Below the pieces are notes generated by a model. It did not search any database. It was not told where the DNA came from and saw only the letters and a program-made list of their open reading frames with translations. Made by a program: the position numbers and the translations under genes. A DNA stretch of 64,000 bases from Glandiceps talaboti (taxonomy: Eukaryota > Hemichordata > Enteropneusta > Spengelidae): NCBI RefSeq assembly GCF_964340395.1, contig NC_135569.1, positions 8,970,540 to 9,034,539 of the forward strand, given 5' to 3'. Positions 1 to 41,300 of this stretch are shown piece by piece. How positions within the stretch are numbered: position 1 is the first letter of the stretch; every line of letters starts with the position of its first letter.

Positions 1-24
1 GTGTGTGTGTGTGTGTGTGTGTGT
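1..24. repeat. (GT)n microsatellite at the left edge
   Basis: Twelve GT dinucleotides run from the window edge, so the true length is unknown. Confidence 0.9.
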
Positions 25-57
25 AATTTAATCACTTTAGTTACAGATGTAGTTACA

Positions 58-555
58 GATTACATGTAACTTACAATAAGTATACATTTTTGTGAACACC
101 CATGTGAGTAGCATGATATTAGTAGTATCATTAGATATTAGAGTACTTGAATACCTTTTTTTCGTCATTAAATATCTCCCTTGTTAGATAAACGTGCATG
201 TCAAACAAGTGTTAAAAACAATATAATATTAGTAAGCCTACATATTTTCTGTTCATAGATAGTTATTGACGCTCGATTTTGAGTGAACTTTTCAATCAAT
301 TCAATTCAATTCTTTATTTACTTTGAGCAATTTCTGCTCATCAGTTACAGAACTAGAAAAACAAGAAACAAAATCAAACCACTCCACAGTAAGCTAAACA
401 ATAGAAATGCAGATTACATGCAATGTACAAAAAGTATATATTTTTGGAATGCCACTGTGGGTATTATGTCTGTCATTGTATTGGAGTACCTGAGTACAGC
501 CCTTTTATAATCAAATACCTCCCTTGTTAGATAACTATGCATGTTAAACAATATA
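58..555. repeat. Diverged direct duplication (about 58-215 and 414-555)
   Basis: Two segments share the same word order. Each has 'gattacatg', then 'aagtatata', then 'gagtac.tgag/aata', then 'cctcccttgttagataa', then 'catgt.aaacaa'. The two halves are clearly diverged. The DNA leads directly into the LINE fragment, so this may be degraded transposon sequence; no gene is seen. Confidence 0.45.
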
Positions 556-1086
556 GAGCAAACAAAGTTATTAACATTTAATAGAAATAATAGATTATTA
601 AACCATCAATCGGATATCGAGATCTTATATAGGATTGAATTTCAACCCAATGGTAAGTTTAATCTAGCAAAAGACAAACTTTATAAAAAAAGGCAACAAA
701 GGCGTTCTACTCTATTAGAAACTTAAAAGTAATCACTTTGTCCACTAATATAAACATTACAACATGGATCAAAATTTTTGATCACGCTATTAGACCCATA
801 CTAACATATGGTTGTGAAATTTGGGGAGTAGAGAAATACACTGATAAAACACCAATAGAGAAACAAAACATCAAATTATCCAAAATGTTACTCCAAGTTA
901 ACTCATGTACAATAAACTTAGCAGTAAGGGGGGACTAGGTAGGCAACCACTGTCAAATTTTGTTAATAACATGATGGTGAAATACTGGCACAGAATGTGT
1001 ACTAAAAAAGAAAACAACCTTATTGATGAGACTGTCAACTATAACATAGTTAACAAAACAGCCTGGCTACTGCTCTGCAAACCTTA
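556..1086 (+). mobile_element. Degraded non-LTR retrotransposon, C-terminal end of reverse transcriptase ORF
   Basis: Conceptual translation, broken by a stop and frameshifts, gives the typical C-terminal region of a LINE polyprotein. It reads a KFNLAKDKLYKK-like stretch (about 650-690), then TWIKIFDHAIRPILTYGCEIWG (about 764-828; key part RPILTYGCEIWG), then, in another frame after about 905, GGLGRQPLSNFVNNMMVKYWHRMC. The order and spacing fit the region downstream of the catalytic RT core in RTE/Nimb/CR1-like elements. The core itself (FADD box) is not in the window as a readable segment. This is an inactive 5'-truncated copy. Confidence 0.7.
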
Positions 1087-1345
1087 AATTCAATTTAGTT
1101 TCGGTGTCAAGAATATTTACATTGTTTATGTTGACTGAATGTCCTGCTGATTCGATGTGGATGTGCTGGGAGACTTCAGATGTGCTGGAACTTGGTCTTC
1201 TATGTTCCAGAAATCTAGTTTTGAGTGATCTCTCTGTCTCCCCTTTATATGTGTGTTTGCATTGACCTGTGTTGGTCTGACCCTGGCAAGGAATTTCATA
1301 GATCACTCCACATAAAATTTTCCTTTTTTGCCTTGTCCTTTGGGG
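1084..1345 (-). mobile_element. Penelope-like GIY-YIG endonuclease fragment
   Basis: On the minus strand, frame-preserved sequence reads CGVIYEIPCQG, then the GIY-YIG-like HTYKGETERSLKTRFLEH, then SEVSQHIHIESAGHSVN and NILDTETKLNLRF. This is the arrangement of GIY-YIG nuclease domains at the C-terminus of Penelope-like retroelements, where the usual motif is YIGET.RSLKTR..EH. Only this domain is present. It abuts the LINE fragment tail-to-tail near 1,085, so one element probably inserted next to or into the other. No functional gene is inferred. Confidence 0.7.
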
Positions 1346-1655
1346 ACACCAATAGTTATTTTATTCACTGTATAAATGTTTGATTGTGGGCCATATTGGA
1401 TTGAAAAACAATTACATTCTCCTTGTCCATAAATCAGGGAGGTTATTGAAACACCTAGTACCTGGTTGACTCATGATGACTTGTAATACCGCCACCTTGA
1501 GGTCAAACGTAGCAACGGATACATTATGAAAAGGATCGTCGATCTCTGGTCGATCCAGTGCACATGCAGATCACCTGGTGGTCTGAGATCCAGGGTAGAC
1601 CAAAAGCTAGGCTTTCTTTTGAAAAAACAAAGTGATTGAAAATGTCAATCCTTAC

Positions 1656-1910
1656 CTCTGTGTTCTCTTCCAAGATAGCTATATATTCTGATAAAACCTT
1701 TGACCTTTCTACGTCATATGTCAGAATCTCCGTCTTCTCTGTTGCTCTGTGTTTTGTGTCCATGGTAACAGTCATTTGCTCAGGAGCGGGAAGGGATACC
1801 GATGCTATTTGGAAACCTTCATTGGTCAAACCATACTTATATTCTGGTATATCAACAACGGTCCAGTGTTTGATTGTCTTGTCGTCACAGCAACTACAAA
1901 CTGTACCCAT
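1656..1910 (-). CDS. First coding exon of an unrecognised gene; putative dual-acylated N-terminus
   Basis: The 85-codon exon begins at ATG (complement of 1908-1910) in a good context (taaccATGG). It ends in GAG followed by GTAAGG, a strong donor, leaving phase 0. A polypyrimidine tract and AG (ttatatttccag) lie immediately before the ATG, so a 5' UTR intron is likely and the exon probably runs to 1915. The protein starts MGTVCSCCDD: Gly2 with Ser6 fits N-myristoylation, and Cys5, Cys7 and Cys8 are candidate palmitoylation sites. The rest (WTVVDIPEYKYG, PAPEQMTVTMDTKHR, YDVERSKVLSEYIAILEENTE) is soluble and acidic, with no domain I recognise. The gene continues left, beyond the window or into sequence I could not assign. 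The open frame past the donor to 1524 is read-through into the intron. Confidence 0.6.
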
Positions 1911-4050
1911 GGTTACTGGAAATATAACAGAAATGTATTTTCACTAAAATTGACCCATTGTTAAAATCTGGGGTTCTCGAACTAAGTGCCATCATGAAGG
2001 TGGAAACACAGTCCTTCCTACCTCCATGGCGCCATGTAGCCCCTGAGAGTTGTCATGGTAACAAAGTCTTCAGCCTACCTTCCAAACCACGGTTGAGATA
2101 ATGAGACCACAACAAATCTCTTACCGTGATACAGCTCAAATGGTGCAGGCTTGGTGTTTCACTCGTGTAACATGGCATTTGATACATACCCTCAGACAAC
2201 TTCTAATGCAAAAGAAACAATTACATAGGTGCCGTGCACAGAGGGATGTAGAAGTAGTCAAGTTGAAATGTTGATTATCAGTTAGAAAATAAACAATTGA
2301 AGCCATTAAGATCATCAAGTCCATGTGTAATGTTTTCATTAGAAGTCTGTTTTTACTGCACTGTGAAAGAATAGCAATGCTTATCAGTGTTCAATGTGAT
2401 TGGGCAAAGGATCCTGCTGTGTTTATTGTGTCTCTGGTATTGTTGTAGAGTTGAAATATGTCTATCTTTGTGTCAAAAACGTAATGACCCATGAGTGAAA
2501 CACCAAGCCTACATCATTTTAGCTGTAATGTCTCATGAGTGAAACACCAAGCCTACATCATTTTAGCTGTAATGTCCCATGAGTGAAACACCAAGCCTAC
2601 ATTATTTTAGCTGTAATATCCCATGAGTGAAACACCAAGCCTACATCATTTTAGCTGTAATGTCCCATGAGTGAAACACCAAGCCTACATCATTTTAGCT
2701 GTAATATCCCATGAGTGAAACACCAAGCCTACATCATTTTAGCTGTAATGTCCCATGAGTGAAACATCAATCCTACATCATTTTAGCTGTAATGTCTCAT
2801 AAGTGAAACACCAAGCCTACATCATTTTAGCTGTAAGATGAAGCCATGAGGATCTTAGATAGGATTATTCTTTTGTTCTAAACAATTTTTCCATAGTTTT
2901 ACCAGAGAAGTGGTTTTCCCATCCAATTTTTAAAATGCTAATCCGACAAGGACTCTTAATCATAATTATCAAAGTTGTAGTCTCGAGCTCGTTATAAAGC
3001 CTTGTTTAGTTCATCTAAAGTTTGCTGAACTCTCTTCGCCGGCTCATCTTGACTTTGACCCCCTCACAACACAGAGGGATAAGATCAGCCAGTGAAGGTA
3101 CTAAGGTATAGTTGCTTTGTTGCTAGGTCGGCTATGAATGACATTATACCAGAGACGAATTCGAAGTGGTGGCAGCATAAGCTTGGCGTGGAGGAAACAT
3201 TACACAAACCATTAATAGACAAGTGACACAACTACTGGTAAGAAATGACTTTAACTTTAAACTTTGATGAACGTGTTGTGTTCATATTAAAATGTACACG
3301 CAATGCTGATTGTTCGAAGTCAAATAATCTAACAAGTCTTTCGCAATGTACACTATCGGACAAAACCCCATCAGAAGTGGAGAGTCTATTGCATAAAACA
3401 GCACATTGTTCTTATTGCCCCAAGGCTTTCAATATAATTGGCTACATCCATTAGGTATGACCTCGACTACATAAACCTGGGGCTATGTGCAACATGTAAC
3501 CTTTGTCACTGTAGTCCTGGTTGACATTTCATTCGACTAGGAGGGTGCCCTGGAGTCACTCCGACGATTATGACTCCGACAGTCAACACTTTGTTGATTT
3601 TCTCGCTCTGTTGCCTCCATTGTGCTTAGTCACGTGACCACATAATGACGTACAACTTTAAAAAAATACCTATTTACATGTACCTGCAGTTACCACCATC
3701 GGAGTGTCAGGTGACAATGCAAAACAAAGGTAATATATCTTGATTTGTTACCCTCCACTGTTTAAACAGTTTTTATTGTTTGTGGTTGTTTCACATTATG
3801 CAGTGACAGCCTCTGCTTTAGTGTGTGACGTCACTATTTAAATACATGTGCAAAATTAATCATTTGCAGGACTATTTTAGATATGACCAGGATGTACTGG
3901 TTATAGTTCTATTTCCTTGACAACGACCACTCAACAATCCGTCCATGGCGTTGTGACAACCTGAAGAAAGTTGCTGTTCTGACATTGAATGTGAGGTTGA
4001 GTTCAAGAACTTGTAAATACTTGGTTGCTACGAATCGAAAGAAGTTCGTC
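1911..4050. other. Intergenic region between the divergent acyl-protein gene and KIF28
   Basis: About 2.1 kb separates the two divergent start codons. It contains the 44-bp tandem array (2481-2836) and otherwise unassigned unique DNA, which probably includes both promoters and 5' UTRs. I see no convincing TATA box or coding exon. Confidence 0.5.
2481..2836 (+). repeat. 44-bp tandem repeat, about 8 copies
   Basis: The unit 'tgtaatgtcccatgagtgaa' + 'acaccaagcctacatcattt' + 'tagc' is repeated eight times with few substitutions. The same unit occurs three times, inverted, at 40028-40155. A single degenerate inverted copy lies near 2126-2165. The preceding flank (gaaatatgtctatctttgtg) is also shared with the distant locus, so the array is part of a dispersed element and not a purely local expansion. 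Confidence 0.9.
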
Positions 4051-31926
<27,876 letters not shown>

Positions 31927-34291
31927 TTACAAAAACAAAAGCACTGGACTCTTGCCCGAGTGAGGGCGCTGACACACCACAAACTCTCGGTAAAATTTTG
32001 ATATTTCTATTATGTATGGTAGCTGTATTTTGTTATCCTATTTACTGACCTTTGACACCCATGTCCCGTCATGACGAGCATTTTCCATCATGGTCGTGTG
32101 TTCAAACTATTCACAATCCATGTGAACTTTGGTCTCTAAATATTTAAGTTGATCTAAATATTCAGAATGTGACCTTACAGACATCCATTATATTAACATT
32201 TTTTATTACTTACAACAAGGCATGGTATAAGTAAATACATGCATGTAGACAAAATGTTCTTGGAGTGGAGGAAGCAATTTATATCTGTGTGTATCAACCC
32301 ATCACTTGCGGGTGATAGAAACTTCTAGGCACATACTAGTCTTTATCAAGTTTGTTGACTGTGCAAAAAAATAGTGTGTTTGCTTGATTGTGATAAGCAG
32401 GAATGAGACAAGTTACATGCAAAGACATACAATGTAGTTAGTGTCAGTAACTTATCAAAATATAAACACCACAGGAGCTAGGATCTTTCACAGATTTAAA
32501 CAAATGTACCCAGTCTAATTTTGTCTTTGCATGACTTATTTGTTTGGGTCAATTCATTCAAGGAAACACACTAGTGTTTATTCACTTGTTGTAATACACA
32601 GGGTTACCTATTTGCAAAGAAGAAATCAAGACAGACTCATGTAATTGAGACTAAAATTCTTTAATAGTTCCTTTTTTACTCCATTTGACCATTATCCAAG
32701 GTGCATGGTCTAAATAACATAATGAGGTTTTCGTAGTCCATTAGGTCAGTCCAATAATAACACGCTCTTCTAATCACAAAATAAATCTCATATTTTGATT
32801 TGCCATCAAAATAGCAGCAATCTATAACAGTACTCCTGATTTGTTGCCAAACAATAAAATGGAAGCAGTTGTGGTCATGTGACCGTTAATTTTTCGGCTA
32901 ATCGGAGTTGAATCGACATTGACTACATTGAACTAAAAGATTACAACAAAAAGAACAAAAATTGGTAAGAGTTTTAATATATGTAATACTTTGTATACTC
33001 TCTTTATAAGTTTGTAGATGACAGAAACACCTCTACCACAAGAAAATAAAAACTTCTGAGAAAAGCATCATTTGTTTTCTATTTCTCCCCATTCAAAATA
33101 AGTGAATTATAAAATTTCCTCTTTCGATCCCATGATAGCACAAACCAATTTATCTAAAAGTCAATTATTTAGGCCATAATTGTAGAACACCGCGAAGAAA
33201 AAAAAAGATACCCTCTTTGATTTGAACTTGGCTGTACGCATTAATTTAATCTGACTTGAGGGTAGTGAATTTCCAAGGGCTGACGTCACCCTGTGAGACC
33301 GATACTTTTGTACATTTTTTCATGTATCTTGATTTGAAAAGATCAAATTCTTTTACACTTGATATTTTCACTTATTGCAAAATCTGGTCACAATTGCGAT
33401 ATCTTCACAATCATGTATCTCCTTATCTGTTTAAATTACTAAAAACAATATTGTGCATACAATATATATGTATCTTATTGTACAAACAACTGAATGAACT
33501 GAGAAAGACGTACTTACTAATGCTTGTTTCGCAAGTTTGCAACATTTTGGAATTTGTATAAAGCTTCTTTACATATAGTTCTTGCATGCAGAATTTGGCT
33601 CTCATGACGGTAGCAGTAAATGGTCAAAGTTCACTGGAAAGCACGACCATGGCATCACTAGTGTGAAAGTAGACTGTATCTAGCCATGTACATGCAAACA
33701 TTATGATAGTGAAACACTAACAGTTTGAGAGAACACAGAATATAGTAAGTATTGCATTAGAGAAGAGATTTGCTACAATTCTAATCTAGTTAGTTAGGCA
33801 GCCTCTGAATTTGGCCATCAAATGCTGGTACATCATTCATTAATCTGCCATTTATCTTGCACAATTACACACAGAATTTTCTGCAAGTGGAATATTCCAC
33901 ACAGTTCAAATAAGCTACTGAAGTCAAGGAAATGTTTCTCTGTCAAGTTTACAATGCTTTGACATCGAATCTCTGAGAATTTACAAATTTGCAAACAATA
34001 TTCAGGGTAACTGCCGATTGCAGAATGATGTACACCAGCATGAAGGCTACCCTGACCCATTACCTATCCAATTAAAAGACGTGAATATTGCATTTCAAGT
34101 TCATTCAATTTAGTTTTCCAATTTTGAGTTATACGACTGCTGGAGGTCAAATGGGCCAGAGGTCAGAAGTCACCTGACATGATTAATGGTAATTACAGCA
34201 CAGTTATCGGGAAGAATTTCAAAGATCTCCATATTAATCAACTAAATGGAGTTGTAGCCCAATTTAGGGGGAGGGTCTTGCAAATCCCTGC
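31927..34291. other. Convergent intergenic region (3' UTRs of KIF28 and vigilin)
   Basis: 2.4 kb between two facing stop codons. AATAAA on the + strand near 32780 could serve KIF28. TTTATT near 32578 (AATAAA on the - strand) could serve vigilin, and if both were used the transcripts would overlap. It contains a family J element; no coding exon is seen. Confidence 0.45.
32366..32580. mobile_element. MITE family J, copy 1
   Basis: Ends 'agtgtgtttgcttg' and 'caaggaaacacactagt'. The interior 'ggaatgagacaagttacatg' ... 'gtgtcagtaacttatcaaa' is shared with 53307-53595. Confidence 0.75.
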
Positions 34292-34525
34292 TTAGGGGAA
34301 ACGTTTTGAGGGTCCCCATGCGATTGGACCGGCACCTGATCCCGATGACGGTGCTGCTGATGCTACAAGACTGGGATATTCCTGAGTACTACTGGTGTCT
34401 GGTGGTTGATCCCATGGTGCATCACGTACAACAAATCCAGGGCGAGGTCTGTTGCCAGGGTGATCATCTCGACTTGGTGGTGCCATATACTGTTTCATGT
34501 ATTCATTCTCATTTACATCTTGCAT
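34292..34525 (-). CDS. HDLBP: Vigilin coding exon 19 (C-terminal tail)
   Basis: Residues 1191-1267: MQDVNENEYMKQYMAPPSRD, GFVVRDAPWDQPPDTSS, EYPSLVAS and the end IAWGPSKRFP, stop TAA. This is the conserved vigilin tail; the Met at its start is internal. Confidence 0.95.
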   Translation of the reverse strand: MQDVNENEYMKQYMAPPSRDDHPGNRPRPGFVVRDAPWDQPPDTSSTQEYPSLVASAAPSSGSGAGPIAWGPSKRFP

Positions 34526-35281
34526 CTGAAATAAAACATTATAAAGTTTTGTCAAATGCTGAAATGGCAGTATGAAAGGTAATTACTATAATATTACAGC
34601 CATTTTGTACACTTCTCCATACTTTTTTCAAAACAAAACACTTTGCTACAGACCAGAAAATGGACATTTTGAAAGTAGGGAGAGTTTATAAACAGACAAT
34701 TGAAATCATCTTCTGAGGAGCAACACTACTGGCTTCACTGGCTCTGTCAATAAGTTTTGACTAGACATAAAATGGACTACATGCACATTTTGTGAACTTG
34801 GTCACAGCTCTTTCATCTGACTGAAATGAGTGAATAGTACTTACATATTCTTCTGCCTGGTTGAGCAAGTAGTCCCTAGCTTCATGTACATTATCTTCAG
34901 GTCCAGTGATAGTCACGTCATTGGGGTTGCCATCATTGGCACGAGGAAATCGAATGTCAACCTGGTGGTTGTCCATCACTTTACGAATTGCACGTCCTTT
35001 AATTCCAATCAATCGTGGATGTACACGATGATCGATTTCCACTTGTATAGTCACCATATCCTCCTGTACAGACAACAAGTTTTAGTGTTAGTGCATTTTA
35101 GAAAGTTTATTGTAGTAGCAGTGGCTTATTAGGCCAAAAAAAAGAGAATTGTTTCTGGTCAGCGCGTGCATCACTTAAATACCCCAGTGTTGATCTTTTT
35201 TTTGTAACCCGCCCTACATTAATTGCTACTTCAGTGAAGACAACTGCAGAGTCAATCATGAACAAGCAAATGACATCTGCC

Positions 35282-35313
<32 letters not shown>

Positions 35314-38300
35314 TGCTCTAAAGTAGTACATAAAAAGAACAGTAATTGCCAGGTTTTGTTGAGAATTAGACAAAATGTCGGAACCAGAAACAATTTTTTT
35401 TTTTTTTTGGCCTTATAGTGACTTGTGACAATGTACAATACAAACACACAAAGAGAAACATTTTCACCCTACCCCTTTTGGCTTAATATGTACAAAATAA
35501 ATTCCAAATTAGATTTGGTTTGTCTCTATCTTAGAAAACCGAAGGCTCGTTTACTAGTGTTGTATTTGTAGGATGACAACAGAGGAACCGCTATCACCCA
35601 CTTGTGTAATCTACCACATTGAAGAAGAATAAATTTAGTATGCACCTATCTTTATAATAAACTGAAGACTCATATTATCTAAAACATTTGCACTCTTCTA
35701 TTGGTGATGTAGTCACACTTACCAAATCTTGGACAATGCTGAGAATAGCGTCCTTGGCAGCCTGTGCCTTGCTTTCATACCCAGTGATGGTGATAGCGCT
35801 ATGGTTTTCACTGTTCTTCTCTGGGAATTGTATGTTGACATCATGTTCTTGTCGAATCTTGGTGATCACCTGTCCCTTGCGTCCTATGATTTTGGGGTGG
35901 TGTTTTGAAGCCACTTCAACAGTTAACTGGAAGTTTCTGAGAGTCTAAAGGGTAGACGAAATATTGCACTCATTATATTACACATGAACTGATGATAGTG
36001 TGTGTACACATGCTAGTGGTATTACATTGCCATACAAAACTGAAAACATTATTCAATTAACTTCTTTCTTTGGTAGCCCAAGGATGGTGACCAGTAGTGC
36101 CATATTCCTGAACTGAAAACAGAGTTCCTCTGTTGGAAATACGTGCATGTCTGAAAATCATCGCATAATCAGTGGTAGCCTGACTGGGCTACCTGCTGTA
36201 AATTATGGTAGTCCATGGACACGGGACTATTGTTAATTTTGAGCCCTGTTATTGCGTACACGTACATAAGTATTCCATGAACAACTATTTTTAAACAAAA
36301 TTCGTCTGTTTTGAATAAACATACTGTGTGGGATATATAGTGTGTATTTGCACTTGTAAATGCAATGTTTTCTGCTGCACTTCCCCTAAGAACAATTGTG
36401 GGAAATTACTCCAAGTTTGAAGAAAAGAAGATCAGGATGGGATTTAACAAGACTACAACACTTACTCTATCTTCCTTTTCTTTTTCCAATTCTTCAACTC
36501 TCTGCTCAAGTGCAATCTTGGCTCTTCCAACATTAGCTTTGGGTCCAGTCACTTTAATTGTATCAGATTTCTTGTCTGGAGGTGGAATGGCGATGTTTAC
36601 CTGTAAATAAATAAAATAAATAGTTTGAGAGATCATTAAACATGAACCTAGGATTACTGTAGAGTTGTGATCCAACCACCTTTTCTCATTCTTTGTGCTT
36701 ATATTTCTATACCTTCGACTTTTCCAAACTTCCAAAGGAACTCAAATTTTGCTGGAAACACCTATGCCCCGGTCTCATTGCGCGACCAGAAAACTCCTCT
36801 CCAGTCTCCAGCCGGAGTCAATCAGGGCGGCACAAGCAGGTAAAATTTCCCCTAGAGGGTTTTTAATCTGACTGATAGGCAGTGTGCCCTCTACGCCAAT
36901 TTGACGTGCCATTGATGCACACAATTTCTAGTAACGCACCAAAATTTGGTGTTCACCTATGTCTTACTATGTGGTGACTCGCAAGAAATGCCAGTTATCA
37001 TTTTGACGCCAATAAAATTTGCCTATCATTATAATAGAAGGCACACTGCTGATAAAGAGATATAGAAGTGAAGGCAAGAAAAGTTCATTTCTGAGTAAAG
37101 TGAACCTTGTTACCCTGCTGTTTCTGAAAATTGATGGTTAACTTCAGCAATGTGAGAATCCTACTAAATTCCTAGGTTTCAACATCAACCAATTGTTAGA
37201 AGTCGATGCTAACTTTAGAATAAATCAATACTAAATCAAGAATGACAACTACTACTTTCATAAATTATAGAAAAGAAGAAATTTGAAAATGGCCTAAAAT
37301 GTTGAACAATTCTGGTCGACAAACTGGCCTCAAAAACAGTGCCCTCTAGTGGCCAAACTATACAATCTTTTGTCTTTCTGATCACAGAAATAAAGCATTT
37401 TGTTACACTTTACTTGTGGCTTTTAAGCGTGTGAACACTTAATAATCTGTAATACCTATTCAACTTACATCATGTTGCTCCATCATCTTTCTGACACCAG
37501 CACCCTTTTGTCCGATAATGAAACGGTGAAGATCAAATGGGACATCGATTTCCTCTGTTACGGGTACCAATGCCTGTAAGTAACAAGAATATCACAACAT
37601 TTACAAAATGCAACGTAAGTACACCAAAAAATATTTTCCAAGAACTTCGAGTTGGGTCTATTAACATCATCTCACAGCGGATAAGTTGTGCCTTCTTTCT
37701 CATCGAACATTCATTAGAAGTAATGGCTACTAGCAAAATGCCAGATGTGGTAGAGGTCAAGGTGAGAGCCAATCTAATTAAAATCCGATGTATTGTACAC
37801 TTCACGATTTCGTTTTAGCTGTTACATTTACTGTCATTTGTTCTTTTGTGAGAGCTTGTTACATACAACTGACACAACAACATAGGCGTTCCCTTACCAA
37901 TTCTCATACTTACAAGTAGCCAACCAGAATCCGTTTTACAATCTATACACTCAACATTCAAAATTGAAAGAACCACCAAACAATAACGATAACATCGTTA
38001 TCTGTGCTCTCTGCTTGAGCTCTTTTCGAACAGAGTGCTCTGAATAACTGGACCCGTATCTTTCGTATCGTTCTCATTCATTGAGTGAAATTACTCAACG
38101 CTTAGATTTGAAAAGAACAAATGACAGTAAACATAACAGCCAAAAAGAAATCACAAAGTGTACACTATACATCGGATTTTAATCAGATTGGGTGACGAGC
38201 CAAAATTCCACATGGCTAGATCTAGGCTACTATTCAACCTACATTCGTCGAAATAAAATATGAGAACAAATTCAAGACATAGAAATATAATGAGATTGAT

Positions 38301-41300
38301 TTACTTACCAATAAAGCCTCCTTTGCTCTGTCACAATTATCCTGTTTGCCAGTAATTAAAATAACATCACAGTTGCCATTGACAACAGGAGTTGCATCTA
38401 CATCACCATTACCTAGCAACAAAAAATAATTATTTGAATACACTGTCACTAGTATGCAATACACAAAAGAAATCAACACAAAAATAACTTTGAGATAGTC
38501 AATCTGTACTTGCTGCTACTAGAATGTCTTTTGAAACCCTGAACAGTATTGAATCACCTGTGTACCCTCTAATGACAGTTGACAGTCGACAGTCAAAATG
38601 ATAAAAACTGGCATTTCTTGTAAGTCAACACAGAGTAAGAGATAGGGGAACATCAAATACATCACTAGAAATTGTGTGCGTCAGTGGTGTGTCAGTGGCT
38701 TAGAGGGCACACTGGGGTAATCATATTTGTGCAATAACACGTAGTATAGAGCAATATATCCTATCATAATTAAAGTTATTTTTGCCTCCACACCAAAACA
38801 TCAGTGTCCCAATGAATCATAATTTCAACTTATTACTATACTACTTATAGATAAAATTGACCTTTAATCAACATATCCAATATCTACATGTAATTAGTGG
38901 TATTTTAACAATTTACAGTGAATATAATGTGATTGTCTGATCGACAAAATAATAGCCCAGGTAGTCAAAGTCAAAGTCCAATACAGTACAAGACATTATA
39001 ACACTCCATTCATATGATTACTTCAACTTACTCTCAATTTTGGGGATGCGGTCTGGAAACTTGATGCCAACCTCACAATCAGCTGTGATGCCCTGTACTT
39101 TGGCACCTTTAGCTCCCATCACAGTACGGTGGTAAACCTGTGCAATCACACATTCTATTGTCACTTGAGATTCCTGTATGTGGTAAACAAAAAATAGACT
39201 TGCTGATCAGTCAAATATAAACGTTTAGAGAGACCACAGAACAAACACAATATTGTCAATGTAATGCTACCAGTAATATTAGGCTAGTCTCGGATCTTGT
39301 ACACAGTCAGCAAATGGTAACTTAAAATATGCTGTAATTGCTATCAGCTCCTGAGGAGTATGATACCAATAGTTGTAAGATGTATGGTAAATAGTTAGTT
39401 TGAATTATACAGGATGCTATAAAACAAACAACAAATACCATTTACTTTACCTCCTTCTCTTACACACCAGTAGGTTTGAACTACAAGTATGCCTTTGACC
39501 AGAGGAAGACAATATTACTCTGGTAATTGAGCCTTCAGTTTTCTAAGATAGCCATAAACTAAAACTATTATCACAACATGTAGGTATAACAGTGATAAGC
39601 TATTGAATTCACATTGGTTTAATTATAGTCTCAGTAGGGTGGCATCGCAGAGTTTTATTGACAGAGTTCCATGAACTTGCAGTGTTGCTGTTTTGGGACT
39701 TCCGATGTCTACACTATGTAGATCATAGGGTGATTAGAATCACACAACAGAAGAACTGCTATCACCCACTTGTGTAATCAACCACACTGATGAACAATTA
39801 GATTTGGTTGTCTCTATTTTACAAAACCGAAGGCTCATTTACCAGTGTTGTATTTGTAGGATGACAACAGAGGAACTACTATCATCCACTTGTGTAATCT
39901 ACCATATTGAAGAACAACAGATTTAGCTTGTAAACCGAATACTCAAAAGGCTTGATTACCAAAGTCGTAGCACACGAAGCGTTTGGTACAAGTGATTAAC
40001 GCTGATAGTACATTACACACAAATTATAGCTAAAATGATGTAGGCTTGATGTTTCACTCATGGGACATTACAGCTAAAATGATGTAGGCTTGGTGTTTCA
40101 CTCATGGGACATTACAGCTAAAATGATGTAGGCTTGGTGTTTCACTCATGGGACATAACATTTTAGACACAAACATAGACATATTTTATCTCTTTGTCAA
40201 CACCATTACATCAGTTCCACGCACTACACATGCATAACTATCAGTGTGTGTGAGAATTAGATGATCGCCTTGTTCTATTTTGACCTTCTTGCATGACATA
40301 AAATGCTATTGCAGGGACTGAGAATTGAATCACAGGCCTTTCCAATGTAACACAATTATCTCAATCCCACTCAAAGTTTTCTCTTCAAGTTGACAAAAAA
40401 GTTCTAAATTTTGTTTACAGAAATTTTGATGAGAAAGAATGAAAATTTGATATACAGAATTTCAAACACAGTACTTACCAAGTCCTCAACAATTTCTAAA
40501 ATTCTCTTCTTGGCTCCATCTACACAATCCTTAGAACCCTTCAGTGTTACTCTATCACTCTTAGTACCACTCCTTGGAAAGCTGACAGTCACACCGCCAT
40601 AATCATCAGCTATTTCTCTTAAAACCTGTCCTCTCCTAGCAACAAAGTGACGATGGTACTTGGGGTCCACTGTGATCTCACCTTCCGCAATATTCTCCTA
40701 TGAACAAAACAGAAGAGTCAAATCGTTAATGGTGGCCACTAAAGTAAACATGCAGACAGGTGGCAAGAATATATTAATGTTTGACAATATAGGCATGTAT
40801 GGCAACAATGTAGTTCTGTTTGATAACAACAATTTATGGCAACAATGTAACTGTCTGATAATATAGCCATCTGGCATCGATGGCAACAATTTAGTTATGA
40901 TTGATAACATAACAATGTACATGTATAGCAACAATGTATGTTTCACGACAATATAATCATGTATGGCAACAATGTAAGTTTCACAACAATATAATCATGT
41001 ATGGCAACAATGTAGCTATGTATGACAAATCAAAACTATGTTTGACAACAATATAGCCATGTACAACAATAACTACATATACATGTGACAATGTTACCAT
41101 ACATAGCAAATATGCAACTATGATTGATTACACCCAAACTTATCTACATATCTACCTCAACTAGTGGGAAATGTATTCAATAGAAAATTACTAATTTCAA
41201 TAAAAGACTTACTAAATTTTTGATGGACTTTTCCAATTCACTCTTAGCATCATCTACACATTCCTTTTTACCAATAATTGTGATTAATTCTTGGTCCTCA

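Noticed and set aside
1524-1655. Extension of the acyl-protein ORF past codon 85
   Set aside because: A strong GTAAGG donor ends the exon at 1656, and the downstream residues look like intron read-through.
33256-33561. 101-codon + strand ORF between KIF28 and vigilin
   Set aside because: No homology seen; lies in probable 3' UTR.
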